This document shows, in pieces, positions 25,163 through 33,903 of a stretch of 64,000 bases of DNA (position 1 is its first letter; every line of letters starts with the position of its first letter). Both the position numbers and the translations under genes were made by a program. Location of the stretch: assembly GCF_016598535.1 (NCBI RefSeq), contig NZ_CP066779.1, positions 992,001 through 1,056,000 on the forward strand, read 5' to 3'. This DNA is from Rhodococcus sp. P-2 (GTDB taxonomy: Bacteria; Actinomycetota; Actinomycetes; Mycobacteriales; Mycobacteriaceae). The notes beneath the pieces were generated by a model. That model saw nothing but the letters and a program-made list of their open reading frames with translations, was not told the DNA's origin and did not search any database.

Positions 25163-26752
25163 TCACATCCGGAAGACGCCGTAGGAGACCGGCTCGATCG
25201 GTGCGTTTGCGCACACCGAAAGGGCCAGGCCGAGAACAGTTCTGGTATCTGCGGGGTCGATGACACCGTCATCCCACAGCCGTGCGGTCGAGTAGTACGG
25301 ATTGCCCTGAGCCTCGTACTGCTCGCGGATCGGCGCCTTGAAGGATTCTTCGTCCTCGGCCGACCACGGATTACCCGCACTGTCGAGCTGGTCACTACGA
25401 ACGGTCGAGAGCACCGAAGCGGCCTGCTCGCCGCCCATGACCGAGATGCGCGCGTTCGGCCACATCCACAGGAAGCGAGGTGAATACGCGCGTCCACACA
25501 TCGAGTAGTTGCCGGCGCCGTACGAGCCGCCGATGACAACCGTCAGCTTGGGGACCCGTGCACACGCAACTGCCGTGACCATCTTGGCGCCGTGCTTGGC
25601 GATGCCGCCTGCCTCGTAATCGCGTCCCACCATGAAGCCCGCGATGTTCTGCAGGAACAGAAGCGGCACACTGCGCTTGTCGCACAGTTCGATGAAATGT
25701 GCTCCCTTCATGGCGGATTCGCCGAAGAGCACGCCGTTGTTGGCGATGATGCCGACCGGATGGCCCTCGATGTGGGCGAAACCGGTGACGAGCGTCTTGC
25801 CGTACTCGGCCTTGAACTCCTGGAACGCACCACCGTCGACGAGCTTGGTGATCACCTCGTGCACGTCGTACGGAGTACGGGGATCGGTCGGAACGACGTC
25901 GTAGAGCTCGCTCTGATCGGCGACGGGCGGAACGGTGGAGATGACGTCCCACGGGCGTTCGGAGCGAGGGCCGAGTGTGGCAATGATGTTGCGCACGATG
26001 CGAAGTGCATCGCGGTCGTCCTCGGCCAGGTGGTCGGTGACGCCGGAAACCTTGGAGTGCAGGTCGCCGCCGCCGAGCTCTTCCGCCGTGACGATCTCAC
26101 CGGTGGCCGCCTTCACCAGCGGCGGACCACCGAGGAAGATGGTGCCCTGGTTGCGGACGATCACTGCTTCGTCACTCATCGCGGGCACGTAGGCGCCGCC
26201 CGCGGTGCACGAACCGAGAACTGCGGCGATCTGGGGAATCCCCTTGGCGCTCATGGTCGCCTGGTTGTAGAAGATCCGGCCGAAGTGCTCGCGGTCCGGG
26301 AAGACTTCGTCCTGGCGCGGCAGGAAGGCGCCGCCGGAGTCGACGAGGTAGATGCAGGGAAGGTTGTTCTGCAACGCAACTTCCTGCGCGCGCAGGTGCT
26401 TCTTCACCGTCATCGGGTAGTAGGTGCCGCCCTTGACCGTCGCGTCGTTGGCGACGATGACGCACTCACGGCCCGACACACGGCCGATACCGGTGATGAC
26501 GCCGGCGCCGGGGCACTCGTCGTCGTACAGGCCGTTGGCCGCCAGCGGGGACAACTCGAGGAACGGGCTGCCCTGATCGAGCAGCGAGTCGACGCGATCT
26601 CGCGGCAGCAGCTTCCCCCTGCTCACGTGCCGCTCGCGAGAGCGCTCGTTGCCACCCAGCGCTGCTTGCGCCAGTTTCTTCTTCAGTTCGTCCACCAGAA
26701 CGGTGTGATCGGACCGGTAGCCCGATCCTTGCGTGATTCCACTGGGAGTCAT
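25163..26752 (-). CDS. accD1: Acyl-CoA carboxylase beta subunit (carboxyltransferase, methylcrotonyl-CoA type)
   Basis: This 529-residue carboxyltransferase is the first gene of the operon. [20 protein letters not shown] near residue 40, [17 protein letters not shown] near 135 and [19 protein letters not shown] near 200 are characteristic of methylcrotonyl-CoA carboxylase beta subunits, unlike propionyl-CoA carboxylase. The C-terminal half has the second crotonase-fold core with [16 protein letters not shown]. It transfers CO2 from the biotin of the alpha subunit. Transcription starts in the short region shared with the divergent TetR gene, where repeated ATTAACT sites lie. Confidence 0.92.
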   Translation of the reverse strand: MTPSGITQGSGYRSDHTVLVDELKKKLAQAALGGNERSRERHVSRGKLLPRDRVDSLLDQGSPFLELSPLAANGLYDDECPGAGVITGIGRVSGRECVIVANDATVKGGTYYPMTVKKHLRAQEVALQNNLPCIYLVDSGGAFLPRQDEVFPDREHFGRIFYNQATMSAKGIPQIAAVLGSCTAGGAYVPAMSDEAVIVRNQGTIFLGGPPLVKAATGEIVTAEELGGGDLHSKVSGVTDHLAEDDRDALRIVRNIIATLGPRSERPWDVISTVPPVADQSELYDVVPTDPRTPYDVHEVITKLVDGGAFQEFKAEYGKTLVTGFAHIEGHPVGIIANNGVLFGESAMKGAHFIELCDKRSVPLLFLQNIAGFMVGRDYEAGGIAKHGAKMVTAVACARVPKLTVVIGGSYGAGNYSMCGRAYSPRFLWMWPNARISVMGGEQAASVLSTVRSDQLDSAGNPWSAEDEESFKAPIREQYEAQGNPYYSTARLWDDGVIDPADTRTVLGLALSVCANAPIEPVSYGVFRM

Positions 26753-26770
26753 CCCGCCGCCTTCGCCATG

Positions 26771-26813
26771 AGTTAATGCTCGATAACTGAAACTAGATTA
26801 ACTATGATTAACT
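26771..26813. promoter_or_regulatory. Repeated ATTAACT operator-like sites in divergent promoter
   Basis: Four related half-sites lie between accD1 and the TetR gene: AGTTAAT at 26771-26777 (inverted), GATAACT at 26782-26788, and GATTAACT at 26796-26803 and 26806-26813. The last two are 10 bp apart, one helical turn. Divergent placement suggests that the TetR regulator binds here and controls both directions. Confidence 0.6.
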
Positions 26814-26850
26814 GAGTTGTCCAGAACACAAGCGAAGAAAGATCGAGAGA

Positions 26851-27450
26851 ATGACCTCTGAGCAGGTAGCAGCTCCGACGCGACGCGATCAGATGAAGGC
26901 CGACCGTCGTCGTCAACTCTTGGACGCCGCCGCCCGGTTGATCGCCGAGCGCGGATTCGTGAGTGTGCGACTCGAAGACCTCGGCGCGGCCGTCGGCATC
27001 AGCGGCCCGGCCGTGTACCGGCATTTCCCCAACAAGGATGCCGTCCTCGTGGAACTTCTCGTCGGCATCAGCACACGACTGCACGAAGGCGGATCAGCGG
27101 CAGCAGAGGCAGCGGACTCACCGAGCGCTGCTCTCGACGCACTGGTGGAGTTCCACCTCGACTTCGCACTGGGCGAGCCAGACCTGATCCGTATCCAGGA
27201 CCGCGACCTCGAAAGCCTGCCGGCCGACGCGCGTCGACAAGTACGCCAAACGCAGCGCAAGTACGTCGAGGTGTGGGTCGGTGTGCTCGAGCAACTCGAT
27301 CCCCAACTCGACCAGGCGGATGCGCGCATCAAAGCGCACGCCACCTTCGGTCTGATCAACTCGACCCCTCACAGCGCCAACCCCGCTTCGCCGGCACGCG
27401 CACGCCGCGTCCTGCGGGATATGACACTCGCCGCACTGCGCACCCACTGA
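26851..27450 (+). CDS. TetR-family repressor of the acyl-CoA catabolic operon
   Basis: This 199-residue protein has an N-terminal TetR helix-turn-helix at about residues 20-65 (RRRQLLDAAARLIAERGF, then VRLEDLGAAVGISGPAVYRHFPNKDAVLVELL). A variable ligand-binding region follows. It is divergent from accD1, separated by about 100 bp of repeated ATTAACT sites. The equivalent mycobacterial position is held by Rv2506, a TetR regulator of branched-chain catabolism. I infer that it represses the operon and is released by an acyl-CoA intermediate. Confidence 0.88.
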   Translation: MTSEQVAAPTRRDQMKADRRRQLLDAAARLIAERGFVSVRLEDLGAAVGISGPAVYRHFPNKDAVLVELLVGISTRLHEGGSAAAEAADSPSAALDALVEFHLDFALGEPDLIRIQDRDLESLPADARRQVRQTQRKYVEVWVGVLEQLDPQLDQADARIKAHATFGLINSTPHSANPASPARARRVLRDMTLAALRTH

Positions 27451-27513
27451 AACCGGACACGGCACAATCGGTGGCAGACTGGTTACACCAGCTAACAGAT
27501 GAGGGTGCCGAAC

Positions 27514-28245
27514 GTGGAAGACAGCAGTGGGGTCAGCAGAGCCGATTTCGCCGAACTGCGGACCGAGTTCTCCCGCTTCATGATGTTGTACCAATTCGGA
27601 ATCTCCGAACTGATGACCAAGGTGAACATCCTCAAGGACGAGTTCACTCACATCAATCAGTACAGCCCCATCGAACACGTGACGTCACGAGTCAAGTCGC
27701 CGGACAGCATCCTGCGTAAGGCTCAACGCCTGAACATCCCGCTCACGATCGACGACATCTCGAAGAACATCTTCGACATCGCCGGCGTGCGCATCACCTG
27801 CAGCTTCATTTCCGACACGTACCGGATCGCCGAGATGCTCACCAGCCAGACGGACCTTCGGGTGATCGAGCGCGAGGACTACATCGCCGATCCGAAACCC
27901 AACGGCTACAAGAGCTTGCACTTGATCGTCGAGGTCCCGGTTTTCATGAGTGACCGCGTCCGGCACGTTCCGATCGAACTCCAGATCCGCACCATCGCGA
28001 TGGATTTCTGGGCGAGCCTCGAACACAAGATCTACTACAAGTACAACCGCGAGGTTCCCGTCGAACTCCTCGACGAACTCACCGAGGCTGCTGCCGCGGC
28101 ACACCGCCTCGACGTCAAGATGGAACGCCTCAACGACGAGTTCGCGAAGATCAAAGCGCTTCCGCATCCTGACGACGAAATCCTCGAGCAGGATCTGCCT
28201 GCCCAGTTCCTCGAGGCGCTGCATCTGCAGCGACGGGCGCTCTGA
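27514..28245 (+). CDS. Small alarmone synthetase, (p)ppGpp synthetase of RelP/RelQ type
   Basis: This protein of about 243 residues consists of a RelA/SpoT synthetase domain alone, without hydrolase, TGS or ACT domains. Synthetase motifs are all present: RVKSPDSILRKAQR, DIAGVRITC with the metal-binding Asp, DPKPNGYKSLHL, and ELQIRTIAMDFWASLEHK. Such enzymes transfer pyrophosphate from ATP to GDP or GTP and act in stress signalling. A GTG at 27514 follows GAGGG with 8-nt spacing and is preferred over the ATG at 27499, which lacks a ribosome site. It would act beside a bifunctional Rel enzyme elsewhere in the genome. Confidence 0.9.
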   Translation: MEDSSGVSRADFAELRTEFSRFMMLYQFGISELMTKVNILKDEFTHINQYSPIEHVTSRVKSPDSILRKAQRLNIPLTIDDISKNIFDIAGVRITCSFISDTYRIAEMLTSQTDLRVIEREDYIADPKPNGYKSLHLIVEVPVFMSDRVRHVPIELQIRTIAMDFWASLEHKIYYKYNREVPVELLDELTEAAAAAHRLDVKMERLNDEFAKIKALPHPDDEILEQDLPAQFLEALHLQRRAL

Positions 28246-28263
28246 ATTTAGGCACCCCTCCCC

Positions 28264-28316
28264 TGAGCGAACGCGCCTTTCGGCGCACCTGAGGCGACGA
28301 GAGTGCCGTTCGCTCA
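28264..28316 (+). terminator. Two-part hairpin after the alarmone synthetase
   Basis: Outer arms TGAGCGAACG (28264-28273) and CGTTCGCTCA (28307-28316) are perfectly complementary and enclose a smaller GCGCC-TTTC-GGCGC-like hairpin. It sits 19 bp past the stop and between convergent genes. Confidence 0.6.
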
Positions 28317-28365
28317 CAACTGGGGTCGGACAACTAGGGCAAACAAAAAGAATTGCGTTGGCTTG

Positions 28366-28626
28366 CTATTTCTTGCCAGTGACGGCGCTGTAGCCGATCG
28401 AGAGCACGGCCGCCGCGGCGATGCTGATGATCCAGCGGATCCAGTCGATTCCGCCCGTATCGCCCTTGTCCGAGATCGCTCCCCAGACCCAGTACCCGAT
28501 AAGCGCTCCGGCGATACCCAGCACGACGGTCACGATCATGCCGTACTGCTGCTTACCTGGCAGTACGAGACGAGCCAGGATTCCGATGACTGCGCCGAAA
28601 ATGATGGTTCCGATAATTTGCCCCAT
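28366..28626 (-). CDS. GlsB/YeaQ/YmgE-family small membrane protein
   Basis: This 86-residue protein has about three hydrophobic helices and the family pattern of glycines: IIGTIIFGAVIGILARLV, then LPGKQQYGMIVTVVLGIAGALIGYWVWG, then a last helix before YSAVTGKK. Members are small stress-associated inner-membrane proteins of unknown mechanism. ATG 28626 is preceded by AGAGGGG at good spacing, so it is taken as the start over an upstream ATG. It is convergent with the alarmone synthetase and divergent from dctA. Confidence 0.82.
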   Translation of the reverse strand: MGQIIGTIIFGAVIGILARLVLPGKQQYGMIVTVVLGIAGALIGYWVWGAISDKGDTGGIDWIRWIISIAAAAVLSIGYSAVTGKK

Positions 28627-28814
28627 GACAGCCCCTCTCACACGTCGTGCATGCACGCGGACGGAAGATCACCGCTCAGGGAAACAATAACCACAGTCAC
28701 ACACAACTGTCGCTTGTTGACCGAATTGTTGTCCGAGATGCAACCTCGACGCGTTACACCCATGACATTCGCGAGTTATTATTTCGCAATCAAGCAGACC
28801 TACCGTTCTCGTCC

Positions 28815-30254
28815 ATGCCCACTCCCGTAAAACTGCCGAACAGCGAGCTCGCGCGACTTGCCAACAAGCCTCCCTGGTACCGATCACTGTTCGTGCAATT
28901 GATCGCCGCTATCGTCATCGGTGTTCTCATCGGCTGGTTGTGGCCGGAATTTGGCGCGAACCTCAAACCCCTTGCCGACGGGTTCATCAAGCTGATCAAA
29001 ATGCTGATCGCGCCGATCATCTTCTGCACCGTAGTGATCGGGATCGCCCCCGTCGGCGATCTGAAAGCGGTGGGGCGCATCGGCGTCAAGGCTCTCATCT
29101 ACTTCGAGGTCGTGACCACCTTCGCCCTGTTGTTCGGGCTGCTCATCGGAAATCTGATGAAACCGGGTGCGGGATTCAACATCGATCCGGAGACGCTGGC
29201 GAACGGTGCGGACGCCGTGGCCGCCAAGACCGGAAGTGGCGAACTACCCCACACCGTCGAATTCCTGCTCAACATCATTCCGGTGTCTATCGTCTCTGCC
29301 TTCGCCGAAAACGCACTCCTCCAAGTCCTCTTCTTCGCCGTACTGTTCGGACTCGCCTTGGCCAAGGCAGGCGAGAGTGGACCACCGATCGTGTTCGAAC
29401 TCGTAGATCGCCTGAGCCATTTGTTCTTCACGATCATCGGCTGGATCATGAGACTGGCGCCGTTGGGCGCTTTGGGCGCGATGGCGTACATCGTCGGCCA
29501 GTACGGGATCGCTTCGCTCGGAAGTTACGGAAAGCTGATCGCCGCATGCTATCTCGCGGCCGTCCTGTTCATCCTCATCCTGGCCGCGATAGTCAGGTAC
29601 TTCGCGGGCGTGAACCTGTGGAAGTTCGTCAAGTACATCAAGGACGAACTCTTCCTCGCGTTGGGAACGGCGTCGACCGAAGTAGTCCTGCCCCGAATCA
29701 TGGTCAAGCTCACCAACGCCGGATGCTCGCGCACGACAACAGGATTGGTGGTGCCGACCGGCTACTCGTTCAATCTCGACGGCGCGACGCTGTACCTGTC
29801 GATCTGCATGCTGTTTCTGGCGCAGGCACTCGGCGTGGACCTGACACTCGGTGAACAGATCACTGCCGTCCTGGTTCTGATGCTCACGTCGAAGGGAATG
29901 GCCGGCGTGCCGGGATCGTCATTCCTGGCGCTGTCGGCCACCGTGGCCGCAATCGGTCACGGCGCAATTCCCGTAGCCGCAGTCGCTCTCCTACTGGGCG
30001 CCGATCGAATCATGGATTCGATGCGGGTGTCGGTGAACCTGCTCGGGAACTGTGTCGCAACCTTCGTGGTCGCCAATTGGGAGGGGCAGCTCGACAAGGA
30101 GCGCATGCGCCGAGTGCTCGACGGCGAAGACGTTCCGCCGCTCGAGGAAGTCGATCCGATCACCGGAAAGATTGACCCTGCCCCCGAAACCGAGGGCGCC
30201 GTGCCCTGTCGAGGGGATGGTGACCAACTGCTCCACGTCGGAAATCGGTGCTGA
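28815..30254 (+). CDS. dctA: C4-dicarboxylate/cation symporter of DctA type (DAACS family)
   Basis: This 479-residue membrane protein has about eight transmembrane helices plus re-entrant loops. Family motifs include the PTGYSFNLDGATLYLS loop, TSKGMAGVPGSSFLALSAT, and the C-terminal GADRIMDSMRVSVNLLGNCVAT substrate and cation site. It would import succinate, fumarate, malate or aspartate together with H+ or Na+. The start is ATG 28815 (MPTPVKLPNSE), where family similarity begins. A decayed fragment of a second copy lies about 2.2 kb downstream (32405-32535). Confidence 0.88.
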   Translation: MPTPVKLPNSELARLANKPPWYRSLFVQLIAAIVIGVLIGWLWPEFGANLKPLADGFIKLIKMLIAPIIFCTVVIGIAPVGDLKAVGRIGVKALIYFEVVTTFALLFGLLIGNLMKPGAGFNIDPETLANGADAVAAKTGSGELPHTVEFLLNIIPVSIVSAFAENALLQVLFFAVLFGLALAKAGESGPPIVFELVDRLSHLFFTIIGWIMRLAPLGALGAMAYIVGQYGIASLGSYGKLIAACYLAAVLFILILAAIVRYFAGVNLWKFVKYIKDELFLALGTASTEVVLPRIMVKLTNAGCSRTTTGLVVPTGYSFNLDGATLYLSICMLFLAQALGVDLTLGEQITAVLVLMLTSKGMAGVPGSSFLALSATVAAIGHGAIPVAAVALLLGADRIMDSMRVSVNLLGNCVATFVVANWEGQLDKERMRRVLDGEDVPPLEEVDPITGKIDPAPETEGAVPCRGDGDQLLHVGNRC

Positions 30255-30729
30255 AGGTTCGCGGGGGACGCACTTCACCGGAATACCGAGACCAGCACGC
30301 CCGAACGCAAATATTTGCACAAGTAGCGAGCTTGCCAACAAAAGGACCGGTGCAATCACAGATATTCGACGTGCGCTGGGCTAATTCGACGCCAGGGAAA
30401 GCGTCCTTCATTATCTCGATATTGCTACGCGGTTGCCATCGTTCTGATCCAGAGATCAGCGAACGGTCAGCGTTATGTTTGCCTGAAACAGAAGGACTAA
30501 AGTCCACTGTTCAGCCGACAAACAGACTTGCGTGAGCAAAAATCAAACATTACGGAAACCCTTTTCCGACACAGAAACGCGCATCTAGCTGCAGTTACCT
30601 CAATTCCTCAACGGTGTGGACATTTGCCAAACTGCCGAAATATCACCGCTCCAAATTGTCGGAACGGACGCCCATTGCTATCGTAAACTTTGCGAAGGAC
30701 TGGACGAATTGCCCCAGCAAAGGAGCCAA
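30255..30729. other. Intergenic region between dctA and first glycosyltransferase
   Basis: About 475 bp with no supported gene. The right part is visibly richer in A+T than the surrounding catabolic genes. It presumably carries the promoter of the glycosyltransferase. Confidence 0.3.
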
Positions 30730-31614
30730 GTGAGCGAGTCCATGCAAGAAGTTGAACACTTGTCCACTCATCGACTCTCCGTGGTTGTTCCAGTATTCAA
30801 CGAAGAAAATTCTCTTTCGAACTGCATCGAGCGCTTACTGATCCAGGCCGAAATCGATGAGATTCTGATCGTCGACAACAACTCGACAGACGGCACCGCC
30901 TCGATCATCCACGAATTCGCCGAGAAGTACGACCGAGTGAGGTATGTCTTCGAGGCCCGACAAGGCGTCGTTCATGCGCGGAACGCCGGCTTCGACGCCT
31001 CGACCGGCAACATCATCGGTCGAATAGACGCAGACACGCGAGTCCAACCGGGATGGGCCCGTGCGGTCAAGGGCTTCTTCCAGCGCAGCACTGCGCATTC
31101 AGCGGTCGCCGGACTCACGTATCTCTTTGAATCGCCGTTTGCTCGAATCCACCGTTTCGCACTGGACCGTCAGGTCAAGCACGGAAAGTTCGATTGCGAA
31201 CGTCAAGTACTCGCTGTCGCCGGAGCAAACATGGCGATCAGAAAAAGCGCATGGCTGAGCGTTCGCGAGCGAGTCAGCGACCGGCTGGACATCCACGAAG
31301 ATATCGACCTTTCACTATGCCTTCGTGAGGAAGGAATGACGATCGGTCAGATCGCCGACATGCGAGCAGAAACGTCCGGGCGACGCGGCGAAACCCCTCC
31401 GTTGGAGTACCTGAAGTACAACCAGGCATCCGAATCGGTCTTGCACCTTCACAACATCATGAATTGGCGCCTCAAACTGACAATCTGGGGCGACTCGATG
31501 CTCCACGCGCTCGTGTGGCCCGTCTACCGCCTCTACAACTTCGAGCAGGAGCGCCTGGAGTTCAGGCGCTTGTTTGGCAGATCGCAAGGTCGAATCATGC
31601 CAGTTCACCAGTAG
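30730..31614 (+). CDS. Family 2 glycosyltransferase, copy 1
   Basis: This 294-residue GT-A glycosyltransferase has LSVVVPVFNEE at the start, DEILIVDNNSTDGT, the DxD metal site in RIDADTRVQPGW, and the acceptor-side motif IHEDIDLSLCLREEG. A conserved end reads QGRIMPVHQ. The GTG at 30730 follows AAAGGAG; the same GTG-to-LSVVV distance (15 codons) in copy 2 supports this start. The donor and acceptor are unknown. There is no obvious membrane helix, so it probably acts at the cytoplasmic face. It is highly similar along its whole length to 32817-33704. Confidence 0.85.
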   Translation: MSESMQEVEHLSTHRLSVVVPVFNEENSLSNCIERLLIQAEIDEILIVDNNSTDGTASIIHEFAEKYDRVRYVFEARQGVVHARNAGFDASTGNIIGRIDADTRVQPGWARAVKGFFQRSTAHSAVAGLTYLFESPFARIHRFALDRQVKHGKFDCERQVLAVAGANMAIRKSAWLSVRERVSDRLDIHEDIDLSLCLREEGMTIGQIADMRAETSGRRGETPPLEYLKYNQASESVLHLHNIMNWRLKLTIWGDSMLHALVWPVYRLYNFEQERLEFRRLFGRSQGRIMPVHQ

Positions 31615-31620
31615 CCCATC

Positions 31621-31860
31621 GATTTCGATACTCACCATCGACGACAATTCGGCCGCGAGGGCGAGGTCCACCAACTCTTCGACGATCACCGTCGTGCTGC
31701 ATGTTTGATCGACGGAATCTTGAACACTTTACCGACGGAGGTTGGTGGAAGCTCGTCGATTACATGGATGAAGACCGAGCCGCCGGCTCGGTCGCGTGGG
31801 CTCCCTCGCAGGCAACGAGGGCGTCGACGCTCAGCTCGATGGACCAGGACAGGCAGGCGT
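31621..31860 (-). pseudogene. Decayed 3' end of an acyl-CoA synthetase (FadD-like)
   Basis: On the minus strand one frame reads FIHVIDELPPTSVGKVFK, the typical C-terminal VDELPxTxVGKxFK motif of acyl-CoA synthetases. It then stops, and the sequence continues in another frame with EELVDLALAAELSSMVSI. The upstream part (DALVACEGAHATEP) is in yet another frame. This pattern of shifted but recognisable pieces fits a gene decayed by frameshifts and deletions. Confidence 0.55.
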
Positions 31861-31969
31861 GCCGTACCGACACCCCATCGAAATGCTCGACAATCCGCCA
31901 AAAAATCTTCGACGGCCACTCTGGCTCGGTAGCCGAGTGGAACCAAGATCCGCGAGCGTGGTGCCTCCC

Positions 31970-32310
31970 TACAGCGGAGCCAACCCGATGAAGTAGACGG
32001 CATCGACATGGAACCGCGGCAGATCCCTCAGCACTAAAGCATCGGCCAACTCTGCGAGCTGAACGGGCAACTCCGCCAACGAGACTCCATTCAGCTGAGG
32101 ATAAGCGGAAACTTGCGGCACCCGTCGTCTCCGGGTATGGAAGTACGCCGCCACGTCGTCGAGAGTCCGGCATACTTCGAACGTGAGTAGTCGGCACGCA
32201 ACAGATCGAAGTCGCCGGTCGCAATCTCGGCCACGGACAACTCCACGGGCAGCGCAGCGCAACAAGATCTCGACCTCTTCCAGTGGGAAGATGTCGATCG
32301 CCATTGGGCC
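31970..32310 (-). pseudogene. Unidentified broken coding sequence between the two glycosyltransferases
   Basis: Minus-strand pieces such as FPLEEVEILLRCAA and, in a shifted frame, LPVELSVAEIATGDFDLLRADYS followed by LAELPVQLAELADALVLRDL look like real protein sequence interrupted by frame changes. No family is recognised and no intact gene can be built. Confidence 0.35.
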
Positions 32311-32404
32311 TGAGTTGGATTCTGCGACGGGTCGAGTTCATGCGCCAGACAATCGAAGTGTGGGCGCCGCATCGGAATGGAAGCTCCGAGGTGGTCCCGG
32401 TCGG

Positions 32405-32535
32405 TGTGGGCCTGATACTCAGTGAACAGGTCACCGCCGCCCTCGTACGGATGCTCACATCCCAGGGAATGGCCGGGCACAGCGCTCTTCGTGCTGTGCG
32501 CCACGATGGCCGCAATCGGTCACGGCGCGAATCGA
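32405..32535 (+). pseudogene. Remnant of a dctA-like symporter gene
   Basis: The plus strand here aligns base by base with dctA around 29847-29975. One piece reads SEQVTAALVRMLTSQGMAG and a shifted piece reads CATMAAIGHGA, matching EQITAVLVLMLTSKGMAG and SATVAAIGHGA of the intact gene. GGCCGCAATCGGTCACGGCG is identical in both. The reading frame is broken and both ends are missing. Confidence 0.75.
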
Positions 32536-32816
32536 ATGCGTGAGATACGGCATACAGAACGAGTTCTGGCACTCGAACAACGGCGCACACATCGATCTGA
32601 GAATCGACGCCGCAATAGCCTCCTATCGAACAGGTATCCCACTACCTGCAATTTCACGACGAGAATCTCAATAAAGAGAACAAATCGTACACCAGCAGCC
32701 ATGCGGCCGTTTCGGCATGGCCTATCTACCCGACTGCCACGATTTTGAAGGTGAAAATTTGATTGATACCGTTATTTCGTGAAGATTCGCCCGAACCGTA
32801 CACCTCAGGAACAAAT

Positions 32817-33704
32817 GTGACATCCACAGAGCAATCGACTGAGAATCCTCACCGCCGTCACCTGTCGGTCGTTGTACCTGTGTTTAACGAAGAGGCAGGA
32901 ATCGCTGACTGCATTGACCGTCTGCTCGCCCAAGGTGACGCAATCGACGAGATCTTGATAGTCGACAACAACTCCACAGACCGAACTGCCTCGATAATAA
33001 AACGCTACGCAGGGTCACACGAAAAAGTTCGATATATCTTCGAGCCACGCCAAGGTGTCGTACATGCCCGAAATGCGGGTTTTGACGCGACTTCTTGTGA
33101 ACTGGTCGGCCGAATCGACGCCGACACCCGGGTCCAGACCGGATGGGCGACCGCGATTTGCGAATTCCTCGGCCCCAACTCCACCCATTGCGCCGTTGCG
33201 GGCGTTACATACCTCTTCGAATCCCCTTTCTCGCGCGTCCACCGGTTCGTACTTGACCGACAAATTCGACGTGGAAAGTTCAATCATGATCGCCGGGTGC
33301 TCGCTGCTACCGGAGCGAACATGGCTGTGAAGAGATCTGCGTGGCTAGAAGTGCGGAAGAATTTGAGCGAGCGCACTGACATTCACGAAGACATGGATCT
33401 CTCGATATGTCTCCAGAAGATCGGGTTGACAATCGGACAGTGCGACTCTATGCGCGTCGAAACATCGGGGAGACGGGGAGAAACACCTCCGCGCGAATAC
33501 TCGAAATACAACCGCGCTTCTGAAGCGGTCCTTCGGCTCCACAACATCATGAATTGGCGCTTTAAGTTCCTGATCCGGCTGGACACAGTGGTCCACGCCT
33601 TGGCTTGGCCGATGTACCGTGCATACAATTTCGAGCAGGAGCGTCTGGAGTTGAGACGCTTGTTCGGCAAGTCGCAAGGACGAATCATGCCGGTCAACCA
33701 GTAG
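32817..33704 (+). CDS. Family 2 glycosyltransferase, copy 2
   Basis: This 295-residue paralogue of the gene at 30730 shares LSVVVPVFNEE, DEILIVDNNSTD, RIDADTRVQTGW, IHEDMDLSICLQ and the QGRIMPVNQ end. All catalytic motifs are intact, so both copies are probably functional. A GTG at 32817 preceded by AGGA is chosen because it gives the same N-terminal length as copy 1; an in-frame TTG at 32763 is less likely. The bases just after the stop codon also resemble those after copy 1, showing that the duplication extends past the coding region. Confidence 0.85.
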   Translation: MTSTEQSTENPHRRHLSVVVPVFNEEAGIADCIDRLLAQGDAIDEILIVDNNSTDRTASIIKRYAGSHEKVRYIFEPRQGVVHARNAGFDATSCELVGRIDADTRVQTGWATAICEFLGPNSTHCAVAGVTYLFESPFSRVHRFVLDRQIRRGKFNHDRRVLAATGANMAVKRSAWLEVRKNLSERTDIHEDMDLSICLQKIGLTIGQCDSMRVETSGRRGETPPREYSKYNRASEAVLRLHNIMNWRFKFLIRLDTVVHALAWPMYRAYNFEQERLELRRLFGKSQGRIMPVNQ

Positions 33705-33903
33705 CCAATCCAGCTTCGCTACTCACTACAGGTTCGAAGGGCTAGTCCAGCAGAGACCCCCTCGTTCCTGATTCACACGAAAAGTTCGCCGTGTCCTCCA
33801 CGAGGTACACCGAAACCCGCTCAACGATGACCGTTCGGGCCGCTGACTGCCGAGTACCGGGCGCTTATCCGAGTGTAATTACGGACACGCACCACACCGG
33901 ATC

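Noticed and set aside
31760-32590. 276-codon minus-strand frame between the glycosyltransferases
   Set aside because: It runs out of register through the recognisable fragments and has no coherent protein features, so the region is better described as decayed genes.
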